This document shows positions 48,859 to 56,297 of a stretch of 64,000 nucleotides of DNA, piece after piece. The position numbers were made by a program, and so were the translations under genes. The notes under the pieces are model-generated. The model saw nothing but the letters and a program-made list of their open reading frames with translations. It did no database searches and was not told the origin of the DNA. This DNA is from JACRBR01 sp964371355. GTDB lineage: Bacteria > Chloroflexota > Dehalococcoidia > DSTF01 > JACRBR01. Positions within the stretch are counted from its first letter, which is position 1; every line of letters starts with the position of its first letter. The DNA is taken from assembly GCA_964371355.1 (NCBI GenBank), contig CAYJMG010000001.1, forward strand, positions 248,001-312,000. Reading direction: 5' to 3'.

Positions 48859-49503
48859 ATGAAGCGACAAGTCGCGGGGCTGTACGTGATCATCGACCCG
48901 GCCGCCTGCCGCGGGCGCGACCCGGTCTGGATCGCGGGCCGCGCGATCGACGGCGGCGCTTCCGCGATCCAGTGGCGGGACAAAGCTCCCGACCCGGGCG
49001 CGCGCCTCGATGCCGCTCGCCGCATCCGCGCGCTGTGCCGCGAGCATGACGTGCTCTTCATCGCCAACGACGACCCACAACTCGCGGTCGGCCTGGACGC
49101 CGACGGCGTGCACCTGGGGCAGAAGGACATGCACATCGAGGACGCGCTGCCCATCGTCGGGCCGGAGAAGATCGTCGGCGTGTCGACGAACGACGTGCGC
49201 GAGGCGCTCGCCGCGCAGGTGGCGGGCGCGGACTATGTGGCGGTAGGCTCGATCTTCCCAACGGCGACCAAGCTGGACACGCGCTCGGCGGACCTCGAGC
49301 GGCTGCGCCAGGTGGAGGCAGCCGTCCACGTTCCCGTCGTTGCCATCGGTGGCATCAACGCCTCGAACATCGCCACCGTCGTCGATGCCGGCGCGCAGGC
49401 CGCCGCCGTGATCAGCGCCGTCTGCGCCGCCGCCGACCCGGCCGCCGCCGCGCGCGAATTATCCGCGGCATTCGCCGCAGTGCGCCGCCCGGGCGACCGG
49501 TGA
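48859..49503 (+). CDS. thiE: Thiamine-phosphate synthase
   Basis: 214-residue TIM barrel joining HMP-pyrophosphate and thiazole phosphate. Characteristic stretches: GLYVIIDPAAC, GASAIQWRDKAPDPGARL, VLFIANDDPQLAVGLDADGVHLGQKDM, GVSTNDVREALAAQVAGADYVAVGSIFPTATK and VVAIGGINASNIATVVDAGAQAAAVISAV (phosphate-binding GG and end strand). ATG 48859 and GTG 48844 are both possible starts. No TPP riboswitch precedes it and no other thi gene is adjacent. Confidence 0.93.
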   Translation: MKRQVAGLYVIIDPAACRGRDPVWIAGRAIDGGASAIQWRDKAPDPGARLDAARRIRALCREHDVLFIANDDPQLAVGLDADGVHLGQKDMHIEDALPIVGPEKIVGVSTNDVREALAAQVAGADYVAVGSIFPTATKLDTRSADLERLRQVEAAVHVPVVAIGGINASNIATVVDAGAQAAAVISAVCAAADPAAAARELSAAFAAVRRPGDR

Positions 49504-49510
49504 GCGCCAA

Positions 49511-50461
49511 TCACACGGTGTAGACCTTCTCGTCCGGCCCCTTCAGCAACAGCGCGATGGGTGCCTCCGCATGCGGCTGCCAGAACGGCCCGACCAGCGT
49601 ATCCGTCGTGCCCGAGCGCACCTGCTTGACTGACGCCCCGTCCGTTGTCAGCAGCTTCCCACGCTCCCCGCAGATCAGCGCGTACTCACCCGAAGGATGC
49701 CAGCCCAGCCCCAGCAGCGTGACGTACTCACGCGACTGCACCGTGCGATACCCGAACCCCGATCCGTCGTACTGCACGATCTTCGACGGCAGCGCCGTAT
49801 CCTCGCCGGCGTAGCGCGTGACGAGGACGAGCGCCCGGGACGGCGTCGCACCCGGCCGCCAGTCGATCGCGATGGCGTCGTCCTCGTCGTCCGTGGCCAG
49901 GATGCCCTGTACGTACCGCCCGTCGCACCGGTACAGCACGTACGGCCGCGGATACCCCGCGAACCGGCTGGCGTACCCGCCGATGAGCGCGTACGCCCCG
50001 TCTGGGCGCCACGCGACCGACCGCATCGTGTGCGCCCGATCGCCCGGAAGCTGCTGCAAGGCGCCCGTCGCCCCATCGAAACGCAGCACGCACCCGCCGT
50101 TACCAACGGCCAGCGCGCAAGACCCATCCGGCGACCACGCAACGCGTCGCAGATTCTCGGCGGTAACAGGCGCCAGCTCCCGAAAGCCGCGCCCGTCGTA
50201 CACCAGCACGGCGCCGCGGTTACCTACAAGCAGCGCCCGCGACCCATCCGGTGCCCACGCCACCCCCCGAAGATTGTGCCCAACCCCCGTATCCAGCCGC
50301 TCGAACGCAGACGGCGCCGCAAACCGCAGCACCTCCCCCCGGTTCCCCACCACCAGCGCCGCCCCCCCATCCGGCCCCCACGCCGCATACCGCAACGGCC
50401 GCCCCCCCGGCACCCCAAGCGTATGCACTGCGCCACCATCGAAGCTGTAAATCGTGGTCAT
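49511..50461 (-). CDS. Cytosolic beta-propeller (WD40-like) protein
   Basis: 316 residues built from about seven repeats of the form (Y/R)-x-A-W-x-PDG-x-x-A-L-x-VGN-x-G-x-(V/L) (for example LRGVAWAPDGSRALLVGNRG, LRRVAWSPDGSCALAVGNGG, MRSVAWRPDGAYALIGGY, LLGLGWHPSGEYALICGERG). This is a six- to seven-bladed propeller without signal peptide, likely a scaffold or sensor. I do not recognise a named family. The start codon lies 6 bp from the first unit of the REP-B array. Confidence 0.75.
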   Translation of the reverse strand: MTTIYSFDGGAVHTLGVPGGRPLRYAAWGPDGGAALVVGNRGEVLRFAAPSAFERLDTGVGHNLRGVAWAPDGSRALLVGNRGAVLVYDGRGFRELAPVTAENLRRVAWSPDGSCALAVGNGGCVLRFDGATGALQQLPGDRAHTMRSVAWRPDGAYALIGGYASRFAGYPRPYVLYRCDGRYVQGILATDDEDDAIAIDWRPGATPSRALVLVTRYAGEDTALPSKIVQYDGSGFGYRTVQSREYVTLLGLGWHPSGEYALICGERGKLLTTDGASVKQVRSGTTDTLVGPFWQPHAEAPIALLLKGPDEKVYTV

Positions 50462-50466
50462 AACAT

Positions 50467-50815
50467 TGGATCATAGCCGCCCTCGGCTGTGAGGTCGTGG
50501 TGCGCCACCACAGCTCCTCGGCCGTCAATCGTCGTCATAGCAGTGGATCACAGCCGCCCCCGGCTGTGAGGTCCCCGTACAGAGACACCGCAGTTCTCGG
50601 CCGTGAACCGTCGTCATAGCAGTGGATCACAGCCGCCCCCGGCTGTGAGGTCGCCGTGCAGCGACACCGCAGTTCTCGGCCGTGAACCGTCGTCATAGCA
50701 ATGGATCACAGCCGCCCCCGGCTGTGACACCCTCGAGCAGCACCGCAGTTCCTCGGCCGCGAACCGGCGTCATAGCAGTGGATCACAGCCGCCCTCGGCT
50801 GTGACACCCTCGAGC
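50467..50815. repeat. REP-B array: five units of 77-79 bp with CACAGCCG/CGGCTGTG hairpins
   Basis: Units start with TGGATCA at 50467, 50544, 50623, 50702 and 50779. Each contains TCACAGCCG, a CCCC-type loop and CGGCTGTGA, then a less conserved half with CCGCAGTTCTCGGCCGTGAAC and TCGTCATAGCAG. The array abuts the 3' end of a RAYT gene, and a sixth palindrome in opposite orientation lies at its 5' end. Confidence 0.9.
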
Positions 50816-51294
50816 AGCTCCGGTGTTCCTCCTTGCGACATCCCCTCAATCCACTCCCTCCACAGCCACGGCCAATCATCTTCTTGAGCGACCAGGTTCG
50901 CGCGAACGGGATTGGCGCAGATGTACTCCGCCTTTTCACGCACCTTCTCCTCCGCCCTGAGGAGCCGATCGAACGATTCTTCCTCCCACACTTGTCCCTT
51001 ACGTCCCAGAAGCCGGTTTACGGTGTGCGCTGATGCACCCTTGATACCGCTCATGATTTCGGCGAGCGTGTACGGTTCGCCATCTCCATGCGATAGTGGC
51101 GAGAACACCAGGTGCACATGATCGGGCATCACGACGACAGCATGAACGGCTAGTTTCACGCCTTGATCGTGGAGGCAGTGTCGAAGAACCGCTGATCGGA
51201 CCGGCTCGGGCAGGATCCATCGCTTCCGCGTCGCGAACGTCACAAAGTACGTCGCGTCGCGCCGCTGAATGTGGGGGAGGTTTCGCTTATACAC
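50770..51294 (-). CDS. REP-associated tyrosine transposase (RAYT, Y1 HUH type)
   Basis: 174 residues from GTG 51294 (VYKRNLPHIQRRDATYFVTFAT). The HUH metal motif is in VVMPDHVHLVFSP, and the catalytic Tyr in KAEYICANPVRANLV, an IS200/RAYT signature, lies after the helix KGASAHTVNRLLGRKGQVWEEESFDRLL. RAYTs are single-copy domesticated relatives of IS200/IS605 transposases that are thought to move REP hairpins. The last codons (GVTAEGGCDPLL) are encoded by the first REP-B unit. A longer frame upstream would read through another REP and is rejected. Confidence 0.9.
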   Translation of the reverse strand: MYKRNLPHIQRRDATYFVTFATRKRWILPEPVRSAVLRHCLHDQGVKLAVHAVVVMPDHVHLVFSPLSHGDGEPYTLAEIMSGIKGASAHTVNRLLGRKGQVWEEESFDRLLRAEEKVREKAEYICANPVRANLVAQEDDWPWLWREWIEGMSQGGTPELLEGVTAEGGCDPLL

Positions 51295-51317
51295 GGACAG
51301 CGCCGTTGCGGGGCGAC

Positions 51318-51339
51318 TCACAGCCGGGGGCGGCTGTGA
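51318..51339. repeat. REP-B palindrome at the 5' side of the RAYT
   Basis: TCACAGCCG (51318-51326) and CGGCTGTGA (51331-51339) around GGGG, 24 bp before the RAYT start, in opposite orientation to the five-unit array on the other side. Confidence 0.85.
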
Positions 51340-51408
51340 TCCCGTCTCTGCCCGAAGTCCTCTCAGACTCATACAAGCCCCATCCACCAACAGCTAACGG
51401 CCATCACC

Positions 51409-52431
51409 CTACTGATAAAACAGCTCCGCAATCGTCGCCCCGTACCGCAGCATCGCCCCCGGATCCAGCCCGTACGCCGGCGGCACAAGCGTAGCGCTGT
51501 CCGCGAAATCCCAGATCGCCGACACCCGCTCCCGCACCTCGTCCGGCGTCCCGCACACCACAAACGTCTGCGCCATCTCCTCCGTCACCAGGTGCTTCAC
51601 CCCTAGGTAGTCGCCGCGCTTCACGCCCTCCTGCAACGCCTTCGCCTCCGCGCGGAAGCCATGAGCGGCAAAGTACTCCTCGTACTGCTCGACACCGCCA
51701 TAGAACGCGACCGTCGCGCGCGCGTCCTCGATCGCCTGCTTCCGGTCGGCGTTCGGCGCCACCCACAGCCACACGTTGAACTCGACGTCGCTGCGCTGCT
51801 TCCCGCCCTTCGCGAGCCCGGCCTTCAGGTCGTCCATCACCTTCGTCGACGCCCACTCCAGCGACCAGATTGGGTGCCCCATCACCCCATCGGCAATCTC
51901 GGCCGCCAACCGGATCAGCGGCGTGCGCAGCGCGGCGATCCAGATCGGGATGCGTTCGCGGACAGGCGGGCCGGAAGGCTGCCACTCGCTGAAGTCCAGG
52001 TGCCAGTACGTGCCGTCGTAGCGCGTCAGCTCGCCGGTGTGGCTCTTCGCGTTCACCAGCCGCACAATCTCGACCACCTCGCGCATGTGGTCCAGCGGCT
52101 TGCCGTAGGGCATGCCGTAGAAGCCGCTGACCCACGACTGGACGCTGGTCCCCAGCCCGAGCGTGAAACGGCCGCCGCTCAGCTTGTCCAGGTCCATCGC
52201 GTGAAGCGCGGTCTCGAACGGACTGCGGACGAACGCGAGGCCGATGCCCGATGCGAGCCGCAGCTTCGTCGAGACCGCGGCGGCCGCGCCCAGCGTGGCG
52301 AACGGCGTGCTGCCGACCTGCGGCGAGAAGGCGCCCTCGAGGCCCATCGCCTCGAACCCCTGGCACTGCGCGGCGATCATCGGGGCGGGGAGCGGGACCA
52401 GCGTGCCCCAGTACTTCGGCTTGTTCGGCAT
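51409..52431 (-). CDS. F420-type luciferase-like (LLM) oxidoreductase
   Basis: 340 residues from ATG 52431 (MPNKPKYWGTLVPLPAPM). Bacterial-luciferase-like TIM barrel: AAQCQGFEAMGLEGAFSPQ, LRLASGIGLAFVRSPFETA, DLDKLSGGRFTLGLGTSVQSW and YGKPLDHMREVVEIVR are typical of the F420-dependent subgroup. Substrate unknown. The gene is single, convergent with nothing close, and preceded by REP-rich DNA. The presence of cofG and cofH in the window supports F420 rather than FMN as cofactor, but this is inference. Confidence 0.88.
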   Translation of the reverse strand: MPNKPKYWGTLVPLPAPMIAAQCQGFEAMGLEGAFSPQVGSTPFATLGAAAAVSTKLRLASGIGLAFVRSPFETALHAMDLDKLSGGRFTLGLGTSVQSWVSGFYGMPYGKPLDHMREVVEIVRLVNAKSHTGELTRYDGTYWHLDFSEWQPSGPPVRERIPIWIAALRTPLIRLAAEIADGVMGHPIWSLEWASTKVMDDLKAGLAKGGKQRSDVEFNVWLWVAPNADRKQAIEDARATVAFYGGVEQYEEYFAAHGFRAEAKALQEGVKRGDYLGVKHLVTEEMAQTFVVCGTPDEVRERVSAIWDFADSATLVPPAYGLDPGAMLRYGATIAELFYQ

Positions 52432-52556
52432 GTCGGACACTTCCTCTTGGCTACGAACGTCGCTCCCGGCCCGAAAAGCGTAGGCCATCCCAGCTGTTGC
52501 CTCTAGGCTGCCGAGAAGCGTTCCATCCCCACAGCGCGGCTCTATGAATCCCCGCA

Positions 52557-52577
52557 GCGCGGGCTTTCAGCCCGCGC
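52557..52577. repeat. REP-C palindrome (intact reference copy)
   Basis: Perfect arms GCGCGGGCT and AGCCCGCGC around TTC, followed by GTTTCAGCTTCAC. Serves as the uninterrupted reference for the copies with inserts. Confidence 0.85.
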
Positions 52578-52628
52578 GTTTCAGCTTCACCCTGCCGAAG
52601 CCGCAGCAATAGTCCCCGCATCCCCGCA

Positions 52629-52679
52629 GCGCGGCCCTCCTCGCAGAGTCGTCGAGGGAGACAGGAGACAGTCCGCGCG
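52629..52679. repeat. REP-C-like palindrome with modular insert (1 x 15-mer, 2 x 7-mer)
   Basis: Arms GCGCGG (52629-52634) and CCGCGC (52673-52678) enclose CTCGCAGAGTCGTCG (52640-52654), one A, GGGAGAC and AGGAGAC (52656-52669). Same module order as in the loops at 2981 and 46809. Confidence 0.8.
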
Positions 52680-52762
52680 TGCCGGTTCGCGAAGAACGCC
52701 CCGTCGAGCGCAGCCGTGCGCAACCACCCTGCTCGCCAGACGCATACAAAAGAAATCTCGCG

Positions 52763-52790
52763 AAAGTGATCTGGCGCGCTTGGAGATCGC
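52763..52790. repeat. REP-D element
   Basis: AAAGTGATCTGGCGCGCTT followed by GGAGATCGC; GATCT and AGATC form a small inverted repeat. Other copies at 19933 and 57912. Confidence 0.7.
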
Positions 52791-52850
52791 GCGCGCGAAG
52801 CCGTAGCGTCGCGGTCACCGGTACGGAAAACGCCAGTAAGGAGGTGGACC

Positions 52851-53363
52851 ATGACAGAGACCGGGAGTCCTCCAACAGCGGAGGAGCTGGCAGCGCTGCA
52901 GGAGCAGCTCGCATCGACCCGCGCTGAGGTCGAGCGGTTGCAGCACGCCGCGGCCGATGCCGACGCCCGTGCGACGACCGCCGTGACCGAAGCGGCGGGG
53001 CTGCGCGGCCAGCTCGACCAGGCACAGGAAGCGCAGGGCGCGGCCGAGTCGGAGACGCACTCGGCGAAGGCGTACCTGCAGGCGGCGGAAGAGCGCCTGC
53101 GCGCGGCAGCGACGAAGTACCGCGACCTCGTCGTACGCACGGAACCTGAGCTGCCCGCCGAGCTCATCGCCGGCGACGACGTGGACGCCGTGGATGCCTC
53201 CGCAGCGTCCGCTCGCGAGATGGTCGGACGCGTGCGAGCGCACATCGAGACGCAGGCGCGGGCGTTGCGGATCCCGGCGGGGTCGCCGCCCCGGGGTGGC
53301 GCCGACCTGTCGGCGCTGACGCCAGAGCAGAAGATCCGCATCGGGCTCGAGCGCCGAGGGTAA
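52851..53363 (+). CDS. Coiled-coil protein, scaffold-like, next to the capsid gene
   Basis: 170 residues with AAGGAGGTGG ribosome site. Residues about 10-100 form a continuous heptad-rich coiled coil (EELAALQEQLASTRAEVERLQHAAADA, GLRGQLDQAQEAQGAAESETHSAKAYLQAAEERL). A short acidic region and a C-terminal segment (LSALTPEQKIRIGLERRG) follow. Small coiled-coil proteins placed just before a major capsid gene usually act as scaffolds or minor components of phage heads. No portal, protease or terminase gene is present, so the role here is open. Confidence 0.7.
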   Translation: MTETGSPPTAEELAALQEQLASTRAEVERLQHAAADADARATTAVTEAAGLRGQLDQAQEAQGAAESETHSAKAYLQAAEERLRAAATKYRDLVVRTEPELPAELIAGDDVDAVDASAASAREMVGRVRAHIETQARALRIPAGSPPRGGADLSALTPEQKIRIGLERRG

Positions 53364-53436
53364 GGGACTGCGAACAGCGCGCGCAAGCGCAACCAGATCG
53401 CACTAACGACATTCACGATCAGAGAGGAGACTCAAG

Positions 53437-54324
53437 ATGGCACTAACACTTTCCGAGGCGGCGAAGCTCTCCAACGACATCGTCCTGCAGGGCGTGATCG
53501 AGACGATCGTGCAGGATTCGCCCATCCTGCAGGTGCTGCCCTTCATCGAGATCACCGGCAACGGCCTGACCTACAACCGTGAGAACACGAACCCGAACGC
53601 CAGCTTCTTCGACGTCGGCGACACCTGGACCGAGGGCACGCCCACCTTCACCCAGATCACGACGCCGCTGAAGATCATCGGTGGCGACGCCGATATCGAC
53701 AACTACCTGCTGCAGACGCGCAGCAACGTGCAGGACCTGCAGGCGGCCGTGATCCGTCTGCGTGCCAAGGCGGTACAGCAGAAGTTCGAGGACACCTTCC
53801 TCAACGGCGACACCACGGTCGACGCCAAGTCCTTCGACGGGATCGACAAGCTGACGACGGGGTCGCAGGCGCTCACGATGGGCGTAAACGGCGCGACGCT
53901 CACGCTCGCGAAGCTCGACGAGCTGCTCGACCAGGTGAAGGGCGGGCCGCCTGCAATGCTGCTCATGAGCAAGCGCACGCGCCGCACACTGAACGGACTC
54001 GCGCGCTCGTCGGGCAGCCTGCTGCAGGCCGACCGCAACGAGTTCGGCCAGATGGTGCAGTTCTACGACGGCGTGCCCGTCGCCGTCTCCGACTACATCA
54101 GCGACGCCAGGACCGTCGGCACCAGCGCCGACTGCTCGACCGTCTACGCCCTCCAGCTCGGCGAAGGCGCCGTCGCCGGCCTCACCTCCCCCGGCGGCCT
54201 CCAGGTGGAGACCATCGGCAGCCTCGAGACCAAGGACGCCACCCGCACCCGCGTAAAGTGGTACGTAGCCCTCGCCCTCTTCAACACCATCAAGGTCGCC
54301 AAACTAATCGGCGTGCGGCCGTAG
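53437..54324 (+). CDS. HK97-fold major capsid-like protein
   Basis: 295 residues with GGAGA ribosome site. The start ALTLSEAAKLSNDIVLQGVIETIVQDSPILQVLPF, then GNGLTYNREN, ASFFDVGDTWTEGTP and LKIIGGDADIDNYLLQTRSNVQDL matches phage major capsid proteins of tailed phages. Later segments (AMLLMSKRTRRTLNGLARSSG, MVQFYDGVPVAVSDYI, and a terminal VKWYVALALFNTIKVAKLIGVRP) fit the A-domain and P-domain order. Base composition equals that of the neighbours. There are no other phage genes nearby, so it is a remnant, part of a simple element, or a domesticated shell protein. Confidence 0.82.
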   Translation: MALTLSEAAKLSNDIVLQGVIETIVQDSPILQVLPFIEITGNGLTYNRENTNPNASFFDVGDTWTEGTPTFTQITTPLKIIGGDADIDNYLLQTRSNVQDLQAAVIRLRAKAVQQKFEDTFLNGDTTVDAKSFDGIDKLTTGSQALTMGVNGATLTLAKLDELLDQVKGGPPAMLLMSKRTRRTLNGLARSSGSLLQADRNEFGQMVQFYDGVPVAVSDYISDARTVGTSADCSTVYALQLGEGAVAGLTSPGGLQVETIGSLETKDATRTRVKWYVALALFNTIKVAKLIGVRP

Positions 54325-54334
54325 CAGAGGAACT

Positions 54335-54375
54335 CGCTATCAGCAGGGGCGCTGGCCGGCGCCCCGCTGATAGCG
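54335..54375 (+). terminator. Strong hairpin after the capsid gene
   Basis: CGCTATCAGC and GGGGCGC (54335-54352, one bulged A) pair with GCGCCCC and GCTGATAGCG (54359-54375): 17 base pairs with a 6-nt loop, 11 bp after the stop. Only CTGTT follows, so termination efficiency is uncertain. Confidence 0.7.
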
Positions 54376-54384
54376 CTGTTGCAC

Positions 54385-54416
54385 GTAGCCGCGGAGCTTC
54401 AGCTCCGCCGCAGCGC
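54385..54416. repeat. REP-A palindrome (intact)
   Basis: GTAGCC, then arms GCGGAGCT and AGCTCCGC around TC, then CGCAGCGC. Reference copy for the interrupted one at 2966 and for the copy split by the IS1595 element. Confidence 0.85.
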
Positions 54417-54483
54417 AGTCACCAAAAACAACCCCCCACCACCAGGGCCAGCACCGCGGCCGTTACCCGCCCGTAGCGGCGGA

Positions 54484-54491
54484 GCTTCAGC
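54484..54491. repeat. Left 8-bp target duplication of the IS1595 element
   Basis: GCTTCAGC at 54484-54491, identical to 57290-57297 on the other side. Both lie in a REP-A palindrome (left part GTAGCGGCGGA from 54473, right part TCCGCCGCGGCGTAG to 57312) that the element split. Confidence 0.9.
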
Positions 54492-54569
54492 GGGAAATAT
54501 CCGGTTGACACACTAGCGATTCGGGCGCGAGAATGAGGCGCATTGCGAACGCGGAGAGCCTTAGTCGTG

Positions 54570-54917
54570 CTAGGCCTGTTGCTGCTGCATGGCGCCGAAG
54601 AAGCCGGGAGCGATCTCGCCGAACTGCGCTTCATATTCGGCGACCTTCTGGGCGAGGATGATGGCGAATTGCTTGGCGTGCGCAGGCGAAAAGAAGATCG
54701 TTGCTGCCTTCTTGAGATTTGGCCCCTCTGGCGATGTGTCTAGTTGCCCGATGATCAGCACTAGATCGACTGGTGAGGCGAGGATCGCCACTGAGCTAGC
54801 GTAGATCGCCGGAGCCTCCGGGTTGGCGGTGTACTGTTTAACCACGTCCTTAACGTCCGTGATTGTCTTGCCCAGTGGGATCTTGCCCGTTGTCTTGACG
54901 CTGGCTTTCCTAGGCAT
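54570..54917 (-). CDS. DUF3467-like protein in the IS1595 element
   Basis: 115 residues. A short basic N-terminus is followed by AIYASSVAILASPVDLVLIIGQLDT and KAATIFFSPAHAKQFAIILAQKVAEYEAQFG, which is the pattern of DUF3467 (a strand pair, then a helix after SPxHAK). Function unknown. Its start overlaps the antitoxin stop by 8 bp, so it belongs to the toxin-antitoxin operon. A third gene in such a pair could be an accessory regulator; that is inference. Confidence 0.75.
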   Translation of the reverse strand: MPRKASVKTTGKIPLGKTITDVKDVVKQYTANPEAPAIYASSVAILASPVDLVLIIGQLDTSPEGPNLKKAATIFFSPAHAKQFAIILAQKVAEYEAQFGEIAPGFFGAMQQQQA

Positions 54918-55449
54918 ATTTCAGTTCTCCCGCTACTCCACTCTTTGGTGCCTCCCCGGTGAGCGTGGCCGCATCGCCGAGACTAGAGTGATTTCGTCCC
55001 GTTACGGCCGGTTGATCATTGGGAAATCTCGTAAGACCCGAAGACTGCCAAGAGCTCAACCAATCGGCGAGTGTGTGCGTCGCCTGATCGCGCAACGCCC
55101 GATCATCCAAGCGCGAAGGGATTGCAAAGTCTCTCTCAGTTCTGTTTCCTAGCCGATCGGCGAGCTTGCTGAACGCTTCAAACGAGACCACAAGAGAGAC
55201 ATCGAAGGCGGACGCCAGTTTCCGTAGTGTGGCGACGCTATAGCTGTCGTAGCCGTTCAGGTAACTGGAAATCTGAGACTGGCCCATCCCCGCCCGATCC
55301 GCGAGTTCTTGTTGCGTCCAGCCTCGTTCTTCCTGCATCACGCTCAGTTGGAAGGCGATGGCATTGCGGGTATCCGCAGTGACCAGGCCTTCGGCGTATT
55401 CCTTGCTTGCAAGGATGCGCTTTGAGATATCCGACCTTTTGTTAGACAT
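54910..55449 (-). CDS. XRE-family antitoxin-like regulator
   Basis: 179 residues. The helix-turn-helix is RGWTQQELADRAGMGQSQISSYLNGYDSYSVATLRKLASAFDVSLVVSFEAF (about 45-95), an XRE/Cro type. A longer C-terminal part (about 100-179) has no recognisable domain. It overlaps the upstream toxin gene by 8 bp and the downstream DUF3467 gene by 8 bp. With the toxin first and the regulator second, the order is that of HigBA modules. Confidence 0.85.
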   Translation of the reverse strand: MSNKRSDISKRILASKEYAEGLVTADTRNAIAFQLSVMQEERGWTQQELADRAGMGQSQISSYLNGYDSYSVATLRKLASAFDVSLVVSFEAFSKLADRLGNRTERDFAIPSRLDDRALRDQATHTLADWLSSWQSSGLTRFPNDQPAVTGRNHSSLGDAATLTGEAPKSGVAGELKYA

Positions 55450-55819
55450 GCGGCACCGTCACTGCTTGGCCGCTATCGACGATTGCCTTGCGTCGAGCGG
55501 CCAACTCTTGGGCAGACTCTTGTGCTGCCCTATTCTCGGACTTGCAGACTGCCGAGCATAGCGTCACTTGATCCTCTTGAGGCCCCTTGCATCCATAGAT
55601 GCGGTAGGGCACACGAACCTTAACCCGAAACTCATAGATCCCACGCAGACCCCGGCCATGAAGTACATCCACCCATGGGCGGCGCCATTGGCTGAATGGG
55701 AGTTTTTCGAGGATGCCGAACAGATCGTCATACTCTGCACGAACACCCTGAGGCTGCCCGCCCAGCCAATCCTCGACTACATTCCTACGATGGTGAACGT
55801 AGTCACGGAACTCAATCAT
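55442..55819 (-). CDS. HigB/RelE-superfamily toxin-like protein
   Basis: 125 residues. The central part matches phage Gp49/HigB-like toxins: EYDDLFGILEKLPFSQWRRPWVDVLHGRGLRGIYEFRVKVRVPYRIYGCKG, where the run LRGIYEFRV-x-YRI carries the conserved Arg/Tyr of ribosome-dependent mRNA interferases. The C-terminal helix (AAQESAQELAARRKAIVD) is standard. First gene of the cargo operon, transcribed towards the antitoxin. Confidence 0.85.
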   Translation of the reverse strand: MIEFRDYVHHRRNVVEDWLGGQPQGVRAEYDDLFGILEKLPFSQWRRPWVDVLHGRGLRGIYEFRVKVRVPYRIYGCKGPQEDQVTLCSAVCKSENRAAQESAQELAARRKAIVDSGQAVTVPHV

Positions 55820-55825
55820 AGTCTA

Positions 55826-55881
55826 TATCAGGATTTCTTAATACGGGACAGGGGAATCCCTATTATCAAGATTTCCTGATA
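55826..55881. promoter_or_regulatory. Paired operator-like sites upstream of the toxin gene
   Basis: TATCAGGATTTCTTAATA (55826-55843) and TATCAAGATTTCCTGATA (55864-55881) are two copies of an 18-bp imperfect palindrome (TATCA-N8-TGATA), with starts 38 bp apart, just before the toxin start. AT-rich promoter-like boxes overlap them. They are probable binding sites for the XRE protein. Confidence 0.6.
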
Positions 55882-56120
55882 TACTCCCCTCTGGCCGCAA
55901 GGCCCTACATAGGCAGATAAGACCCCGGATCAGGCCAGTACGACTCGCGACCGCGTGCCCGATCCGGGGCCCTGTAGAAAGAGAGCCGGAATGGAATCCG
56001 GCGAACTCTTCGGCTCGGTGATTCCGCAGATCCGGACTTCCATCCCGGAGCGGATGATCCGTAGCCACTTAATACGGAGGGGGGCCCCTTCGGGGGCTCC
56101 CGCCGGTTTATACTCTACGC
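55882..56120. other. Structured intergenic region inside the IS1595 element
   Basis: No gene seen. Holds CCCCGGATC (55923-55931) paired with GATCCGGGG (55961-55969), then a GCCGGA/TCCGGC hairpin near 55986-56001 and a GGGGCCCC-TTC-GGGG hairpin near 56081-56095. Could be a terminator set or a small RNA; there is no diagnostic family. Confidence 0.45.
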
Positions 56121-56297
56121 ATGACGGTCAAGCCCAAGCAACACGCGAAGCCACTGGATCTATCTGGCAGGGACTTCAACGAAGTCCTACAGCGCCTGAT
56201 AGACGCTGGCCCGATGCCTAAGAAGGCTCCGGTTCGGAAGCCTGCTTCCCGAGGTACCAGTCAACGCGCCCCTCGACGTTCGACAAAAGGAAGTTGA
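56121..56297 (+). CDS. Small basic protein frame overlapping the transposase 3' end
   Basis: 58 codons reading MTVKPKQHAKPLDLSGRDF, then NEVLQRLIDAGPMPKKAPV and an Arg/Lys/Ser-rich tail. No ribosome site is clear. It overlaps the convergent transposase gene by 80 bp. The helical NEVLQRLIDAG segment looks protein-like, but the frame may be fortuitous. Confidence 0.35.
   Translation: MTVKPKQHAKPLDLSGRDFNEVLQRLIDAGPMPKKAPVRKPASRGTSQRAPRRSTKGS

Noticed and set aside
50467..50815. CRISPR array
   Set aside because: Units of 77-79 bp are similar over their whole length, hairpin-bearing and next to a RAYT, without unique spacers or cas genes.
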